Virus record (IMG/VR): IMGVR_UViG_3300033894_000071
Location: 1-20,410 of that record
Reading direction: 5' to 3' (one strand)
Length of the DNA stretch: 20,410 bases
Origin: a virus
In this document: positions 14,451 to 19,831 of the stretch, piece by piece
Layout of the letters: each line of letters starts with the position of its first letter
How positions within the stretch are numbered: the stretch's first letter is position 1
The notes under the pieces: generated by a model
Seen by the model: only the letters and a program-made list of their open reading frames with translations
What the model was told of the DNA's origin: nothing
The model's database searches: none
Translations under genes and position numbers: made by a program

Positions 14451-14809
14451 CTTTGAACCTCCCAAAGTTTGTCCAAGACCTTTGAAAGCTTGTCCTCAAG
14501 CTTCTGTATCTCTGCCCTCCAACCACTCACATCCTGGTAGTATTCCTCTTTTGAGACGCCGTATTTCTGCAGTTCTTCAAGCTTAGAGATGAGCCTGTTT
14601 AGTTCGTGCCTCCAACCGCTTACATCTCGGTAATACTCTTCCTTGCTTACCATCTCCTTATGGTAGCCTTCCAGCTTTTCCTCAAGCCTTTTCATTTCGT
14701 TCCCAAAACTCTCAAGCTTCTTCTCAAACTTGAGAAGCAAATACAACAAAAAAGCAATGCTTGCAACCCAGCCACCTTGAAAAATCAGCGAAAGAATTCC
14801 TACTTCCAT
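14447..14809 (-). CDS. Membrane-anchored coiled-coil protein with internal duplication (120 aa)
   Basis: First gene of the packaging-head block. An N-terminal transmembrane helix (about residues 5-27, LSLIFQGGWVASIAFLLYLLL) is followed by a long coiled coil. Within it a unit of about 27 residues starting VSKEEYYRDVSGW occurs twice (about residues 54-80 and 84-110, second copy VSKEEYYQDVSGW). It resembles the DUF2730-type proteins located before the small terminase in Mu-like phages. Neither ATG (14809, MEVGIL; or 14821, MFKQM) has an SD. I prefer 14809 because it puts late box B 34 nt upstream, like the 32-35 nt seen at the other boxes. Function unknown. Confidence 0.78.
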   Translation of the reverse strand: MEVGILSLIFQGGWVASIAFLLYLLLKFEKKLESFGNEMKRLEEKLEGYHKEMVSKEEYYRDVSGWRHELNRLISKLEELQKYGVSKEEYYQDVSGWRAEIQKLEDKLSKVLDKLWEVQR

Positions 14810-14843
14810 TTGTTTAAACATTGCATCAAGCGTAAGAAGATTT

Positions 14844-14858
14844 CAAGCAAAGATTGCA
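14844..14858 (-). promoter_or_regulatory. Late box B (TGCAATCTTTGCTTG)
   Basis: Second exact copy on the minus strand, one base beyond the stop codon of the gpV-like gene and 34 nt upstream of ATG 14809. Together with box A it is identical over 22 bp (14837-14858 and 8651-8672). It lies before the packaging-head block. Possible -10-like TGCAAT lies 11-16 nt before the ATG, but it is not conserved at the other boxes. Confidence 0.62.
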
Positions 14859-14859
14859 A

Positions 14860-15294
14860 TCAGTGGCTGTGGTGAGGTGTATTTCCACCCTCGTCTATTA
14901 TGGAACCCGTGGCGTGGATATTTCCGATAACATTTACATTGCCCTCAATAATAACTGTTTGTGCTTTGACCCGGAGGATATGGGTTTTCCTATCATACTC
15001 AATCTCTGTCCCGTCCTCAAATCTCACAAAGAACTTATCCTTGCTGGCAACCGGTGGCGTATCCTTGTTGTTGTAAATGGCTCCTAACACATAGCCGTCC
15101 GAATGTTCTCCTTCCTCATCAAAGGCAACCACTACATATTCTCCTATGTCAGGAAGCCAGTAAGTCTTATCTTTTTGGGTCTTGTGATGCACAATTGGAA
15201 GCCAATTGGAGACTAAGCCGTCAAGGTCTGGCATCTGCACTCTTACCCTTGCTGTTTTTTCATCAACTGCTACAACTATGCCTCGCCTGATCAT
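14860..15294 (-). CDS. Baseplate spike protein, P2 gpV / Mu gp45-like (144 aa)
   Basis: Membrane-piercing tail spike. The N-terminal OB-fold-like domain (GIVVAVDEKTARVRVQMPDLDGLVSNWLPIV, then YWLPDIGEYVVVAFD and DGYVLGAIYNNKDTPP) is followed by a beta-helix (EIEYDRKTHILRVKAQ, VIIEGNVNVIGNIHATGSIIDEGG). It ends in TPHHSH. The terminal HxH matches the iron-binding apex motif known from P2 gpV and phi92/Mu spikes. The ATG overlaps the gpD stop as ATGA, with AAAGGAGGAAGAA as SD. It is shorter than P2 gpV (211 aa) and close to the compact members. A confident family call. Confidence 0.92.
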   Translation of the reverse strand: MIRRGIVVAVDEKTARVRVQMPDLDGLVSNWLPIVHHKTQKDKTYWLPDIGEYVVVAFDEEGEHSDGYVLGAIYNNKDTPPVASKDKFFVRFEDGTEIEYDRKTHILRVKAQTVIIEGNVNVIGNIHATGSIIDEGGNTPHHSH

Positions 15295-16319
15295 TTCTTT
15301 CTTCCTCCTTTACCTTTGCTTTCTCCGGGCTTTTTCAAAAATTCTATTCGTGTAGTGTAGCCGTCCCTTCTCATCTCGTGCTCCACTTGGGCAACATAAT
15401 AAACACCGTCAAATCTGTCAAAACCTTTGAGTTCAATAGTTCCGCTTGCGTAGATGGAAGGGATGCCAACGCAGGTAAGTCTTCCTTTGAGTTCCTTCAT
15501 CTCGTTTAGTGTTTTTTGGGCGTTGCTTATTCTCTCAGCTTGTGCTTTGTTCTCTACTCTAACTCTCTCAACCTGCTTGTCTTGGCTTGCTTTCACATTA
15601 GCCTTCTTTTTGTCTGCGGTTGGTTCCTTCTTTTGTGGGTCAAGATAGACCACATCCACAGTCCCAGCGTTCAGACTTGATACCTCTATTTCAAGGTCTA
15701 TCACCCACTCGGGCGTTAGCACGAACATAACATTCCGATTGAGGATGCTTTCTACTCCTTGAATGACGATTTTTCCGTCTGCAATCTTGCAGGTGTATCC
15801 GTAGCGTTTGCAAAGCTGGTATAGAAACTCTAAGTCCCTTTGCTTGTATTGGTCTATCCTCTGAAAATTTATGTCTGAACCTTCAAAGTAAAGCTTGTAG
15901 CCATTCCTTTTGGCTATGTCCTCTGCAATCTTCTTTAAGCTTGTGTTTTCAAAGGCGGAGGTCTTAAGCGTTCTAAAGCTTGCCTTGACATCTTTAGCTA
16001 AAGCTTTAATGGTAAAGGTTGCACCGCTTTGGGAGTATCTAAATGTGTAGCTGTCTATGAAAAATACTCCCGCATCTCGCACTGCTTCTTCGTAGCCAAA
16101 GCGGACTTTCAAACTTGACCCTCTGGCTGGAGGGTTTTTCCTGAAAAAACCGATGCTATCCTCAACCTCAATCTCCACATCGTCGCTTTCATCCTTGTCC
16201 AAGCCGTCGTTGTCTATGTAGCGAAAGCTAAGAAGGTGGGGCGTGATGTATGCTGAAACATCCCTGTTGTTTATCTCAATATAAAGGAATGGTTTGTAAA
16301 GCCTTATTCCGTCTGCCAT
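15291..16319 (-). CDS. Tail hub protein, P2 gpD-like (342 aa)
   Basis: Baseplate hub (late control D family; equivalent of Mu gp44 and T4 gp27). Recognisable parts are the N-terminal LYKPFLYIEINNRDVSAYITPHLLSFRYIDN with DEVEIEVED-type acidic strand (SDDVEIEVEDSIGFF), RGSSLKVRFGYEE, GVFFIDSYTFRYSQSGATFTIKA and KKIAEDIAKRNGYKL. QYKQRDLEFLYQLCKRYGYTCKIADGKIVI is the family hallmark. The C-terminal region holds a charged insertion (KKANVKASQDKQVERVRVENKAQAERISNAQ). The SD is weak and distant (AGAGGT about 13 nt away), so translation probably depends on coupling from gpX, which it overlaps by 16 nt. Confidence 0.92.
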   Translation of the reverse strand: MADGIRLYKPFLYIEINNRDVSAYITPHLLSFRYIDNDGLDKDESDDVEIEVEDSIGFFRKNPPARGSSLKVRFGYEEAVRDAGVFFIDSYTFRYSQSGATFTIKALAKDVKASFRTLKTSAFENTSLKKIAEDIAKRNGYKLYFEGSDINFQRIDQYKQRDLEFLYQLCKRYGYTCKIADGKIVIQGVESILNRNVMFVLTPEWVIDLEIEVSSLNAGTVDVVYLDPQKKEPTADKKKANVKASQDKQVERVRVENKAQAERISNAQKTLNEMKELKGRLTCVGIPSIYASGTIELKGFDRFDGVYYVAQVEHEMRRDGYTTRIEFLKKPGESKGKGGRKK

Positions 16320-16519
16320 GGCGCTTTTATGACCTCTGGCTCGTTTTCAACCTCTATGATCGGAATCTGCAATTTTGCACCGGGTGGTGGGTAGGGCAAA
16401 CCTATATACTGAGGGTTAGCACGGAGGATGGGCTCATACATGTAAGGGTCTCCGTAAAACTGCCAAGCTATTGTATCCCAGCGGTCTCCCTGCTTAGCTA
16501 TGTAAAAGAGATATTCCAT
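16304..16519 (-). CDS. Tail protein X, LysM-type (71 aa)
   Basis: Small P2 gpX-like protein with one LysM-like fold: YIAKQGDRWDTIAWQFYGDPYMYEPILRANP, then PPPGAKLQIP. The pattern GDRWDTIAWQFYGD...I..ANP is characteristic. It probably links tube or hub components during tail assembly. I choose ATG 16519, which has GAGGTG with 6 nt spacing; an upstream in-frame GTG (16528) is possible. It begins five bases after the gpU stop and overlaps gpD. A 12-mer copy at 16368-16379 encodes the GAKLQ motif. Confidence 0.9.
   Translation of the reverse strand: MEYLFYIAKQGDRWDTIAWQFYGDPYMYEPILRANPQYIGLPYPPPGAKLQIPIIEVENEPEVIKAPWQTE
16368..16379 (-). repeat. Dispersed 12-mer, copy 5
   Basis: Exact copy on the minus strand inside the gpX-like gene, reading GAKLQ. 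Confidence 0.85.
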
Positions 16520-16524
16520 AGTGC

Positions 16525-17010
16525 TCACCTCGTGATGATGGGTTTATATTGCGAGGGTTGCACTTGCTGTTGGGAGTTTTTGCTTTTCTTGGCTGGTGCT
16601 TTTTTCTTCGTTGTTCTTATTTCTCTTGTCTGAAGTTTCTTTTCTCGGTATTCCGTAAGTCTCATAGTGCAATAGATTGCGACGGGTTTGCCCCAAACAT
16701 CCACCTGCTTGACCTCTGCGGTGATGCTTTCTATTACGAAATCTCCGTAGACCTGCTCGGCAATTATCAGTTTTTTGGGTAAGCCTTCTTTAGCAACGTC
16801 TTTTAGTTTTTGATATTCCTCAAGCGGATTGCAAAAATCACGATGAAAGCCCACCTTGATTTCAAGGCTCAGGAGTTCCTCGCCGAGAAACTGCAAACTG
16901 GAAGGTGCAAAGATGGTTCTGTGCTTGGCTACGGCGTATTCGTTTGTTTCTCTGTGCTCAAGGTATGAGTAGACTTTGAAGACGATGTCTCCGAGGGAGG
17001 CGTATTGCAT
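16525..17010 (-). CDS. Tail terminator / gpU-like tail protein (161 aa)
   Basis: P2 gpU family. The pattern KHRTIFAPSSLQFLGEELLSLEIKVGFHRDFCNPLEEYQKLKDVAKEG, then YGDFVIESITAEVKQVDVWGKPVAIYCTMRLTEY, matches gpU domains that cap or terminate the tail tube. The C-terminal 30 residues are basic and glutamine-rich (KKKAPAKKSKNSQQQVQ), probably unstructured. ATG 17010 has no SD; late box C lies 32 nt upstream. It heads the U-X-D-V tail block. Confidence 0.88.
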   Translation of the reverse strand: MQYASLGDIVFKVYSYLEHRETNEYAVAKHRTIFAPSSLQFLGEELLSLEIKVGFHRDFCNPLEEYQKLKDVAKEGLPKKLIIAEQVYGDFVIESITAEVKQVDVWGKPVAIYCTMRLTEYREKKLQTREIRTTKKKAPAKKSKNSQQQVQPSQYKPIITR

Positions 17011-17042
17011 ATATCAATATTTGATGCATAAAAGCACTCAAT

Positions 17043-17057
17043 CAAGCAAAGATTGCA
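17043..17057 (-). promoter_or_regulatory. Late box C (TGCAATCTTTGCTTG)
   Basis: Third exact copy on the minus strand, seven bases beyond the stop of the DUF2513 gene and 32 nt upstream of the SD-less ATG of the gpU-like gene. The interval is AT-rich (TCAAATATTGATAT directly before the ATG) and could contain a -10 element. Interpreted as the start signal of the U-X-D-V block. Confidence 0.62.
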
Positions 17058-17064
17058 AAGAGTT

Positions 17065-17427
17065 CTATTGGATCAGGCTTAGGACGATGTTTTTGGCAAG
17101 CTCTTTTGCAAGGTCAAAGGTAAGGCTCAACCCGAGCTCCCTTGCCCTCTCTTTGACCTTATTCCAAACGGATGGGTTGCGAATGCTATTTAGAAACTCG
17201 TGCCCCTGCCAAGTCAAACTGATGGCATAGTAGATAGGAGGAGAGCTCAGAGATTTAATGCGGTCTGCCTCAATCAATTCTGCTTGGGAGAGGAGCTTAA
17301 TATGGTAGGAGACTTTTTCCCAGTCATGAAAAGGCTGAAATGCATGTGGCATTAACCGTCCCTCTTGCTCCGGGAGTTCTTCAAGCTTAAGAAGGATTTC
17401 CCGCACAAGTTCCCAGTCAAGCTTCAT
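17065..17427 (-). CDS. DUF2513 family protein, winged-helix-like (120 aa)
   Basis: Clear DUF2513 pattern: MKLDWELVREILLKLEE, WEKVSYHIKLLSQAELIEA, YYAISLTWQGHEFLNSIRNPSVWNKVKE. Members are common in phages and prophages. Their fold suggests a winged helix, but a biochemical role is not established. Here it stands alone between two late boxes, with its own box (D) 35 nt before its SD-less ATG. Because it sits between the repressor and the first late block, it is one candidate for the activator that reads the boxes, but this is only positional inference. Confidence 0.85.
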   Translation of the reverse strand: MKLDWELVREILLKLEELPEQEGRLMPHAFQPFHDWEKVSYHIKLLSQAELIEADRIKSLSSPPIYYAISLTWQGHEFLNSIRNPSVWNKVKERARELGLSLTFDLAKELAKNIVLSLIQ

Positions 17428-17462
17428 ACAAGAAAAAAGCTAAGCTACTTTTCACAAAAAGA

Positions 17463-17477
17463 CAAGCAAAGATTGCA
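17463..17477 (-). promoter_or_regulatory. Late box D (TGCAATCTTTGCTTG)
   Basis: Fourth exact copy on the minus strand, five bases beyond the repressor stop and 35 nt upstream of the SD-less ATG of the DUF2513 gene. TAGCTT occurs twice in tandem between box and ATG (one at 10-15 nt before the ATG), a weak -10 candidate. Confidence 0.6.
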
Positions 17478-17482
17478 AAAAC

Positions 17483-18160
17483 TTAGAGTTCTACTCTTTT
17501 TATAGCTTCTACTGCTACACCCACAATCCGCAACTCTTCCGTTTTAATCTGTTCTGGTGAGATGGGTGGGTATTTTGGATTATCTGAAGTTAGCACAATC
17601 AAGCCGTTTATCCTCGTAAGCCTCTTAACTATTAACTCTCCGTAATGATTTCGCACTACTACCACCTTTCCACTCGGAATATCCGACCCATCACCAACAT
17701 AGGTTTTAAACACCACGAAATCGCCATCGTGCAGTGTGGGCTCCATACTATCGCCATGCACTTGCACTGAAAACTTTCCGCCCCTCTGAAATGTTTCCTT
17801 ACTAACAAGAACATAGCCCACCACATCCAAGTCGGCTGGGCTTTCTGGGAACCCTGCCCCCGCACGCCCTACAACTGGAATACGAACAAGCTTTTCAAGA
17901 ACCTCTCTTGTTTTTGCCTCTAACTCTTCTAATAATGCTTTCTCTCTTTTCTCCCACATCTCCCCCTGTCCTGTTTTTAGCCATTCATAGGAGACGCCGA
18001 AGGTGGAGGAGATGAGTTTGAGGACTTTATCGGGTGGGTCATACACTCCCCTTTCATACAGCCCAAGCATTTTATAGGTGATGCCTATTTTAGAGGCAAA
18101 CTCTGTTTGCGTTAGCCCTAAGGTTTGCCTGAGCTGTTTAATCCTCCTGCCAACATTCAT
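17483..18160 (-). CDS. S24-type phage repressor (CI/LexA-like), 225 aa
   Basis: Immunity repressor. Residues 1-66 form an HTH_3/XRE domain (RRIKQLRQTLGLTQTEFASKIGITYKMLGLYERGVYDPP). A helical linker follows, then a C-terminal S24 autoprotease domain with cleavage site Ala100-Gly101 (VVGRAGAGF), nucleophile Ser138 (HGDSMEPTL) and general base Lys179 (ELIVKRL). All residues needed for RecA-stimulated self-cleavage are present, so induction by DNA damage is expected. I choose ATG 18160 because it begins exactly at the HTH domain; an open frame up to 18391 would run through the operator and the early gene. The stop lies in a small AGAGT-TCT-ACTCT hairpin. It is divergent from the early operon. 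Confidence 0.93.
   Translation of the reverse strand: MNVGRRIKQLRQTLGLTQTEFASKIGITYKMLGLYERGVYDPPDKVLKLISSTFGVSYEWLKTGQGEMWEKREKALLEELEAKTREVLEKLVRIPVVGRAGAGFPESPADLDVVGYVLVSKETFQRGGKFSVQVHGDSMEPTLHDGDFVVFKTYVGDGSDIPSGKVVVVRNHYGELIVKRLTRINGLIVLTSDNPKYPPISPEQIKTEELRIVGVAVEAIKRVEL
17485..17500. terminator. Weak bidirectional terminator-like hairpin
   Basis: AGAGT-TCT-ACTCT (5-bp stem, 3-nt loop) overlapping the repressor stop. A T run follows on the plus strand, and TAAGTTTTT follows on the minus strand. The stem is short and AT-rich, so it would be weak in a thermophile; listed as a possibility only. Confidence 0.3.
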
Positions 18161-18204
18161 GGGACATTTTTCCCTTTCCCTCTTGACAAGTGGGAAATTT
18201 TTCC
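18161..18204. promoter_or_regulatory. Putative repressor operators O1 and O2
   Basis: Two related sites in the same orientation, 31 bp apart (about three helical turns): GGGACATTTTTCCC at 18161-18174, touching the repressor ATG, and GGGAAATTTTTCC at 18192-18204, which fills the spacer of the early promoter. Both have dyad symmetry (GGGA/TCCC; GGAAA-TT-TTTCC). The position is ideal for a dimeric CI-like repressor to block the early promoter and its own gene. Inference from symmetry and position; a third site is not clear. Confidence 0.5.
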
Positions 18205-18210
18205 TATAAT
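18183..18210 (+). promoter_or_regulatory. Early rightward promoter (TTGACA-16-TATAAT)
   Basis: Both hexamers match the sigma-70 consensus exactly: TTGACA at 18183-18188 and TATAAT at 18205-18210, spacer 16 bp. The expected transcription start is 18217 (plus or minus one), practically at the ATG (18218) of the first early gene, so the mRNA should be leaderless. Operator-like O2 covers the spacer. Confidence 0.85.
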
Positions 18211-18217
18211 ATTCCCT

Positions 18218-18511
18218 ATGGGTAATAACCTTACCATAAGAGAAATTGTAAAGGAGAAGAGCAGGGAGAGGGGAATAAGCTTGGCAAAGCTTGCTTTTGA
18301 ACTTGGAGTCAATCAAGTTTATCTCCTCAATGTTCTTCATGGGCGGAAGTCCTCCCGCCCTCTCATCTGCAAAATTGCAGAGACCCTTCATATCCCTGAC
18401 CTCCCAGCAAAGTATGAGATTTATTTAGCGGAGAAGCGTGTAGAAAGCAAGGGTAAAACCTCTCCAAACAAAGCTTGCAAGAAGAAATCCCATAAAGGAG
18501 GTGTATCATGA
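18218..18511 (+). CDS. Small HTH protein, Cro/Ner-position regulator (97 aa)
   Basis: First gene of the early operon, divergent from the repressor: the place of Cro in lambda or Ner in Mu. The sequence shows an HTH at about residues 20-42 (ISLAKLAFELGVNQVYLLNVLHG) after LTIREIVKEKSRERG, and a basic C-terminal tail. I start at ATG 18218 because the promoter -10 ends only 8 nt before it; an upstream extension would lie across the promoter. There is no SD, in line with a leaderless mRNA. The last codons overlap the SD of the next gene and the stop overlaps its ATG (ATGA). A 12-mer copy at 18368-18379 is inside the gene. Probably represses the repressor or its own promoter. Confidence 0.82.
   Translation: MGNNLTIREIVKEKSRERGISLAKLAFELGVNQVYLLNVLHGRKSSRPLICKIAETLHIPDLPAKYEIYLAEKRVESKGKTSPNKACKKKSHKGGVS
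18368..18379 (+). repeat. Dispersed 12-mer, copy 6
   Basis: Exact copy on the plus strand inside the small HTH gene, frame TGC-AAA-ATT-GCA (CKIA), a different frame from the others. Flanks complete CTGCAAAATTGCAG. Confidence 0.85.
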
Positions 18512-18969
18512 AGCACTCAAGCTTCAACTGGGTGTTTAGGGAGTTCATCTCCCGCAAAAGCCCCTACGCACTGGCTTCCCGTTTAGGGAAGTCCGAGAAG
18601 CTGATTTATGCGTGGGCTCAGGATGAGAGTAGTCCCTTCCACCGGAAGGACCCGCTGTCCTACGCCCTTAACACACTCAGGGTGATTAATGACCACATCC
18701 CTGAGCTGGCATTCAAGGCACTCCAAGAAATAGCCCATGAGTTAGGGTATCGGTTGGAGCCGTATCCTTCGGAGAGGGAAGTTCCCTTTAAAGAAATCCT
18801 CAAAGAACTCAACGACGCCGAAGAAGCTTTAGTGGATCAGGATAACAGCTTGGAGGAAGACCTCAAGGAAGTGGAGGAGGCTATTTACAGCCTATTGATG
18901 AAAAGGGCGGAGTTAAAGAAAAAGCTTATAGAAAAAGCCGAGAGGGAGAAAGCCCCTCGGAGGAGGTGA
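18508..18969 (+). CDS. Early regulator with HTH and C-terminal coiled coil, CII-like (153 aa)
   Basis: Probable DNA-binding regulator. The N-terminal part has an HTH-like segment (about residues 17-40, SPYALASRLGKSEKLIYAWAQD). A helical region (LSYALNTLRVINDHIPELAFKALQEIAHELGY, about 50-82) and a charged coiled-coil C-terminus (about 95-150) follow. The arrangement and position after a Cro/Ner-like gene recall phage regulatory CII-type (CP76) proteins, but the match is by general pattern. Translation is well signalled: CATAAAGGAGGTGTATC before the ATG, which overlaps the previous stop as ATGA. Confidence 0.75.
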   Translation: MKHSSFNWVFREFISRKSPYALASRLGKSEKLIYAWAQDESSPFHRKDPLSYALNTLRVINDHIPELAFKALQEIAHELGYRLEPYPSEREVPFKEILKELNDAEEALVDQDNSLEEDLKEVEEAIYSLLMKRAELKKKLIEKAEREKAPRRR

Positions 18970-18972
18970 GCA

Positions 18973-19197
18973 ATGACACACACAGATATGAATAATATAG
19001 CACTGAAGTTTGCAAGTGGCGTAGTTTTCACTGTCTTGAACCTGCAATATTACAACTGGCGGTGGCTGAAGCCTTGGGAGTTAATAGAAGTAGAAATAAG
19101 CAGGGGGCGTTTGGTCTTTGAGGTCTGCAAGTTGGAAACTGGAGAAGATAGGCTTATCGCTGTCGTTCGCCCTATAAAACAGGAGGTGGAGAGATGA
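18973..19197 (+). CDS. Hypothetical early protein (74 aa)
   Basis: Unrecognised. ATG at 18973 has AGGAGGTGAGCA, and the SD itself lies at the end of the upstream gene. The sequence is a compact alpha/beta protein (MTHTDMNNIALKFASG, LQYYNWRWLKPWELIEVEIS, GRLVFEVCKLETGEDRLIAVV) with several tryptophans and an acidic profile. The stop overlaps the next ATG as ATGA. The tight coupling to other early genes supports reality. Role unknown; it may be an anti-host or regulatory protein as is common in early operons. Confidence 0.7.
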   Translation: MTHTDMNNIALKFASGVVFTVLNLQYYNWRWLKPWELIEVEISRGRLVFEVCKLETGEDRLIAVVRPIKQEVER

Positions 19198-19361
19198 GGC
19201 TACCAGAGAGGGATTCAGACTGGCAGTTGATTATTAGTTCATTGATGCTTGCCTGCTCCATCTTCCTCGTTGTCCTTGCCGAAGCAAAGAACAGGCAGGT
19301 TTTAGAGATGCTAAAGGAAGTAAGGAAAATAGAACAAAACATAAAGGAGGTGTGCAAATGA
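19194..19361 (+). CDS. Small single-span membrane protein (55 aa)
   Basis: Short gene that overlaps its two neighbours by ATGA at both ends, which strongly supports translation. AGGAGGTGGAG precedes the ATG. The product has a charged N-terminus (MRLPERDSDW), one hydrophobic segment of about 18 residues (11-28, QLIISSLMLACSIFLVVL) and a charged helical C-terminus (EAKNRQVLEMLKEVRKIEQNIKEVCK). The topology fits a membrane-anchored helix of unknown role, perhaps an early exclusion or inhibitor protein; that is inference. Confidence 0.72.
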   Translation: MRLPERDSDWQLIISSLMLACSIFLVVLAEAKNRQVLEMLKEVRKIEQNIKEVCK

Positions 19362-19660
19362 GCGAATGGAAGAAGTATCCTAAGCGGGAGGAACCGCAGC
19401 CACAACATCCACAAGAGGCTAAAGAACAGAGGAGAGAAAGCGGGAAGTGGGTTGAGATTGTCAACCTTTACCATCAGGGGAATGGAAACACATACAAAAA
19501 GCTCGGCGTGTATGTGTCCGACGATCTCAAGGTGATACTTTCCCTAACAGAGGGAGAAGCAAAGGGAGAATACACAAGGATAAACTTCCAGTTGTCCGAA
19601 CAGGAATTGATCTATTTAGCAGAAAAGCTAAGGCACTTGTTTTTCAGGTTAGGGAAGTGA
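19358..19660 (+). CDS. Hypothetical early protein (100 aa)
   Basis: Unrecognised. ATG 19358 (MSEWKK) has CATAAAGGAGGTGTGCAA, with the SD 7 nt upstream, so I prefer it over the in-frame GTG at 19352. The N-terminal 32 residues are charged and Q/P-rich (YPKREEPQPQHPQEAKEQRR), probably disordered. A folded part follows (WVEIVNLYHQGNGNTYKKLGVYVSDDLKVILSLTEGEAKGEYTRINFQLSEQELIYLAEKLRHLF), with a beta-rich half and a C-terminal helix. It is the last gene before the tandem hairpins. Confidence 0.75.
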   Translation: MSEWKKYPKREEPQPQHPQEAKEQRRESGKWVEIVNLYHQGNGNTYKKLGVYVSDDLKVILSLTEGEAKGEYTRINFQLSEQELIYLAEKLRHLFFRLGK

Positions 19661-19702
19661 AAATGCTCCGAGGAGCTTCCCTCCTCCCCCTCTATCTCCT
19701 TT

Positions 19703-19727
19703 GCGGGGTCCCAAGCCCCGCCTTTTT
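19703..19727 (+). terminator. Rho-independent terminator of the early operon
   Basis: GCGGGG-TCCCAAG-CCCCGC (6-bp GC stem) followed by CTTTTT, 43 nt after the stop of the 100-aa gene. It is a strong canonical hairpin on the plus strand, expected to end the early transcript. Confidence 0.82.
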
Positions 19728-19762
19728 ACAAGAGGGTTCTTCCTCCTTGTCAGTTGGCATTT

Positions 19763-19790
19763 GGGAAGGTGCAACGCCTTCCCGCTTTTT
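19763..19790 (+). terminator. Second rho-independent terminator-like hairpin
   Basis: GGGAAGG-TGCAACG-CCTTCCC (7-bp stem) followed by GCTTTTT. It lies about 35 nt after the first terminator. Between them is a bulged hairpin ACAAGAGG...CCTCCTTGT (19728-19750), and before them is GCTC-CGAG-GAGC (19664-19675). The ParB-like gene starts 41 nt further on, with no clear promoter visible in between. Confidence 0.72.
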
Positions 19791-19831
19791 ATCAAAGCAA
19801 AAAACCAAATCTCATAAAGGAGGTGTAAGGC

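Noticed and set aside
18161-18391. N-terminal extension of the repressor frame up to 18391
   Set aside because: It would cross the operators, the early promoter and the early gene; the HTH domain starts right at ATG 18160.
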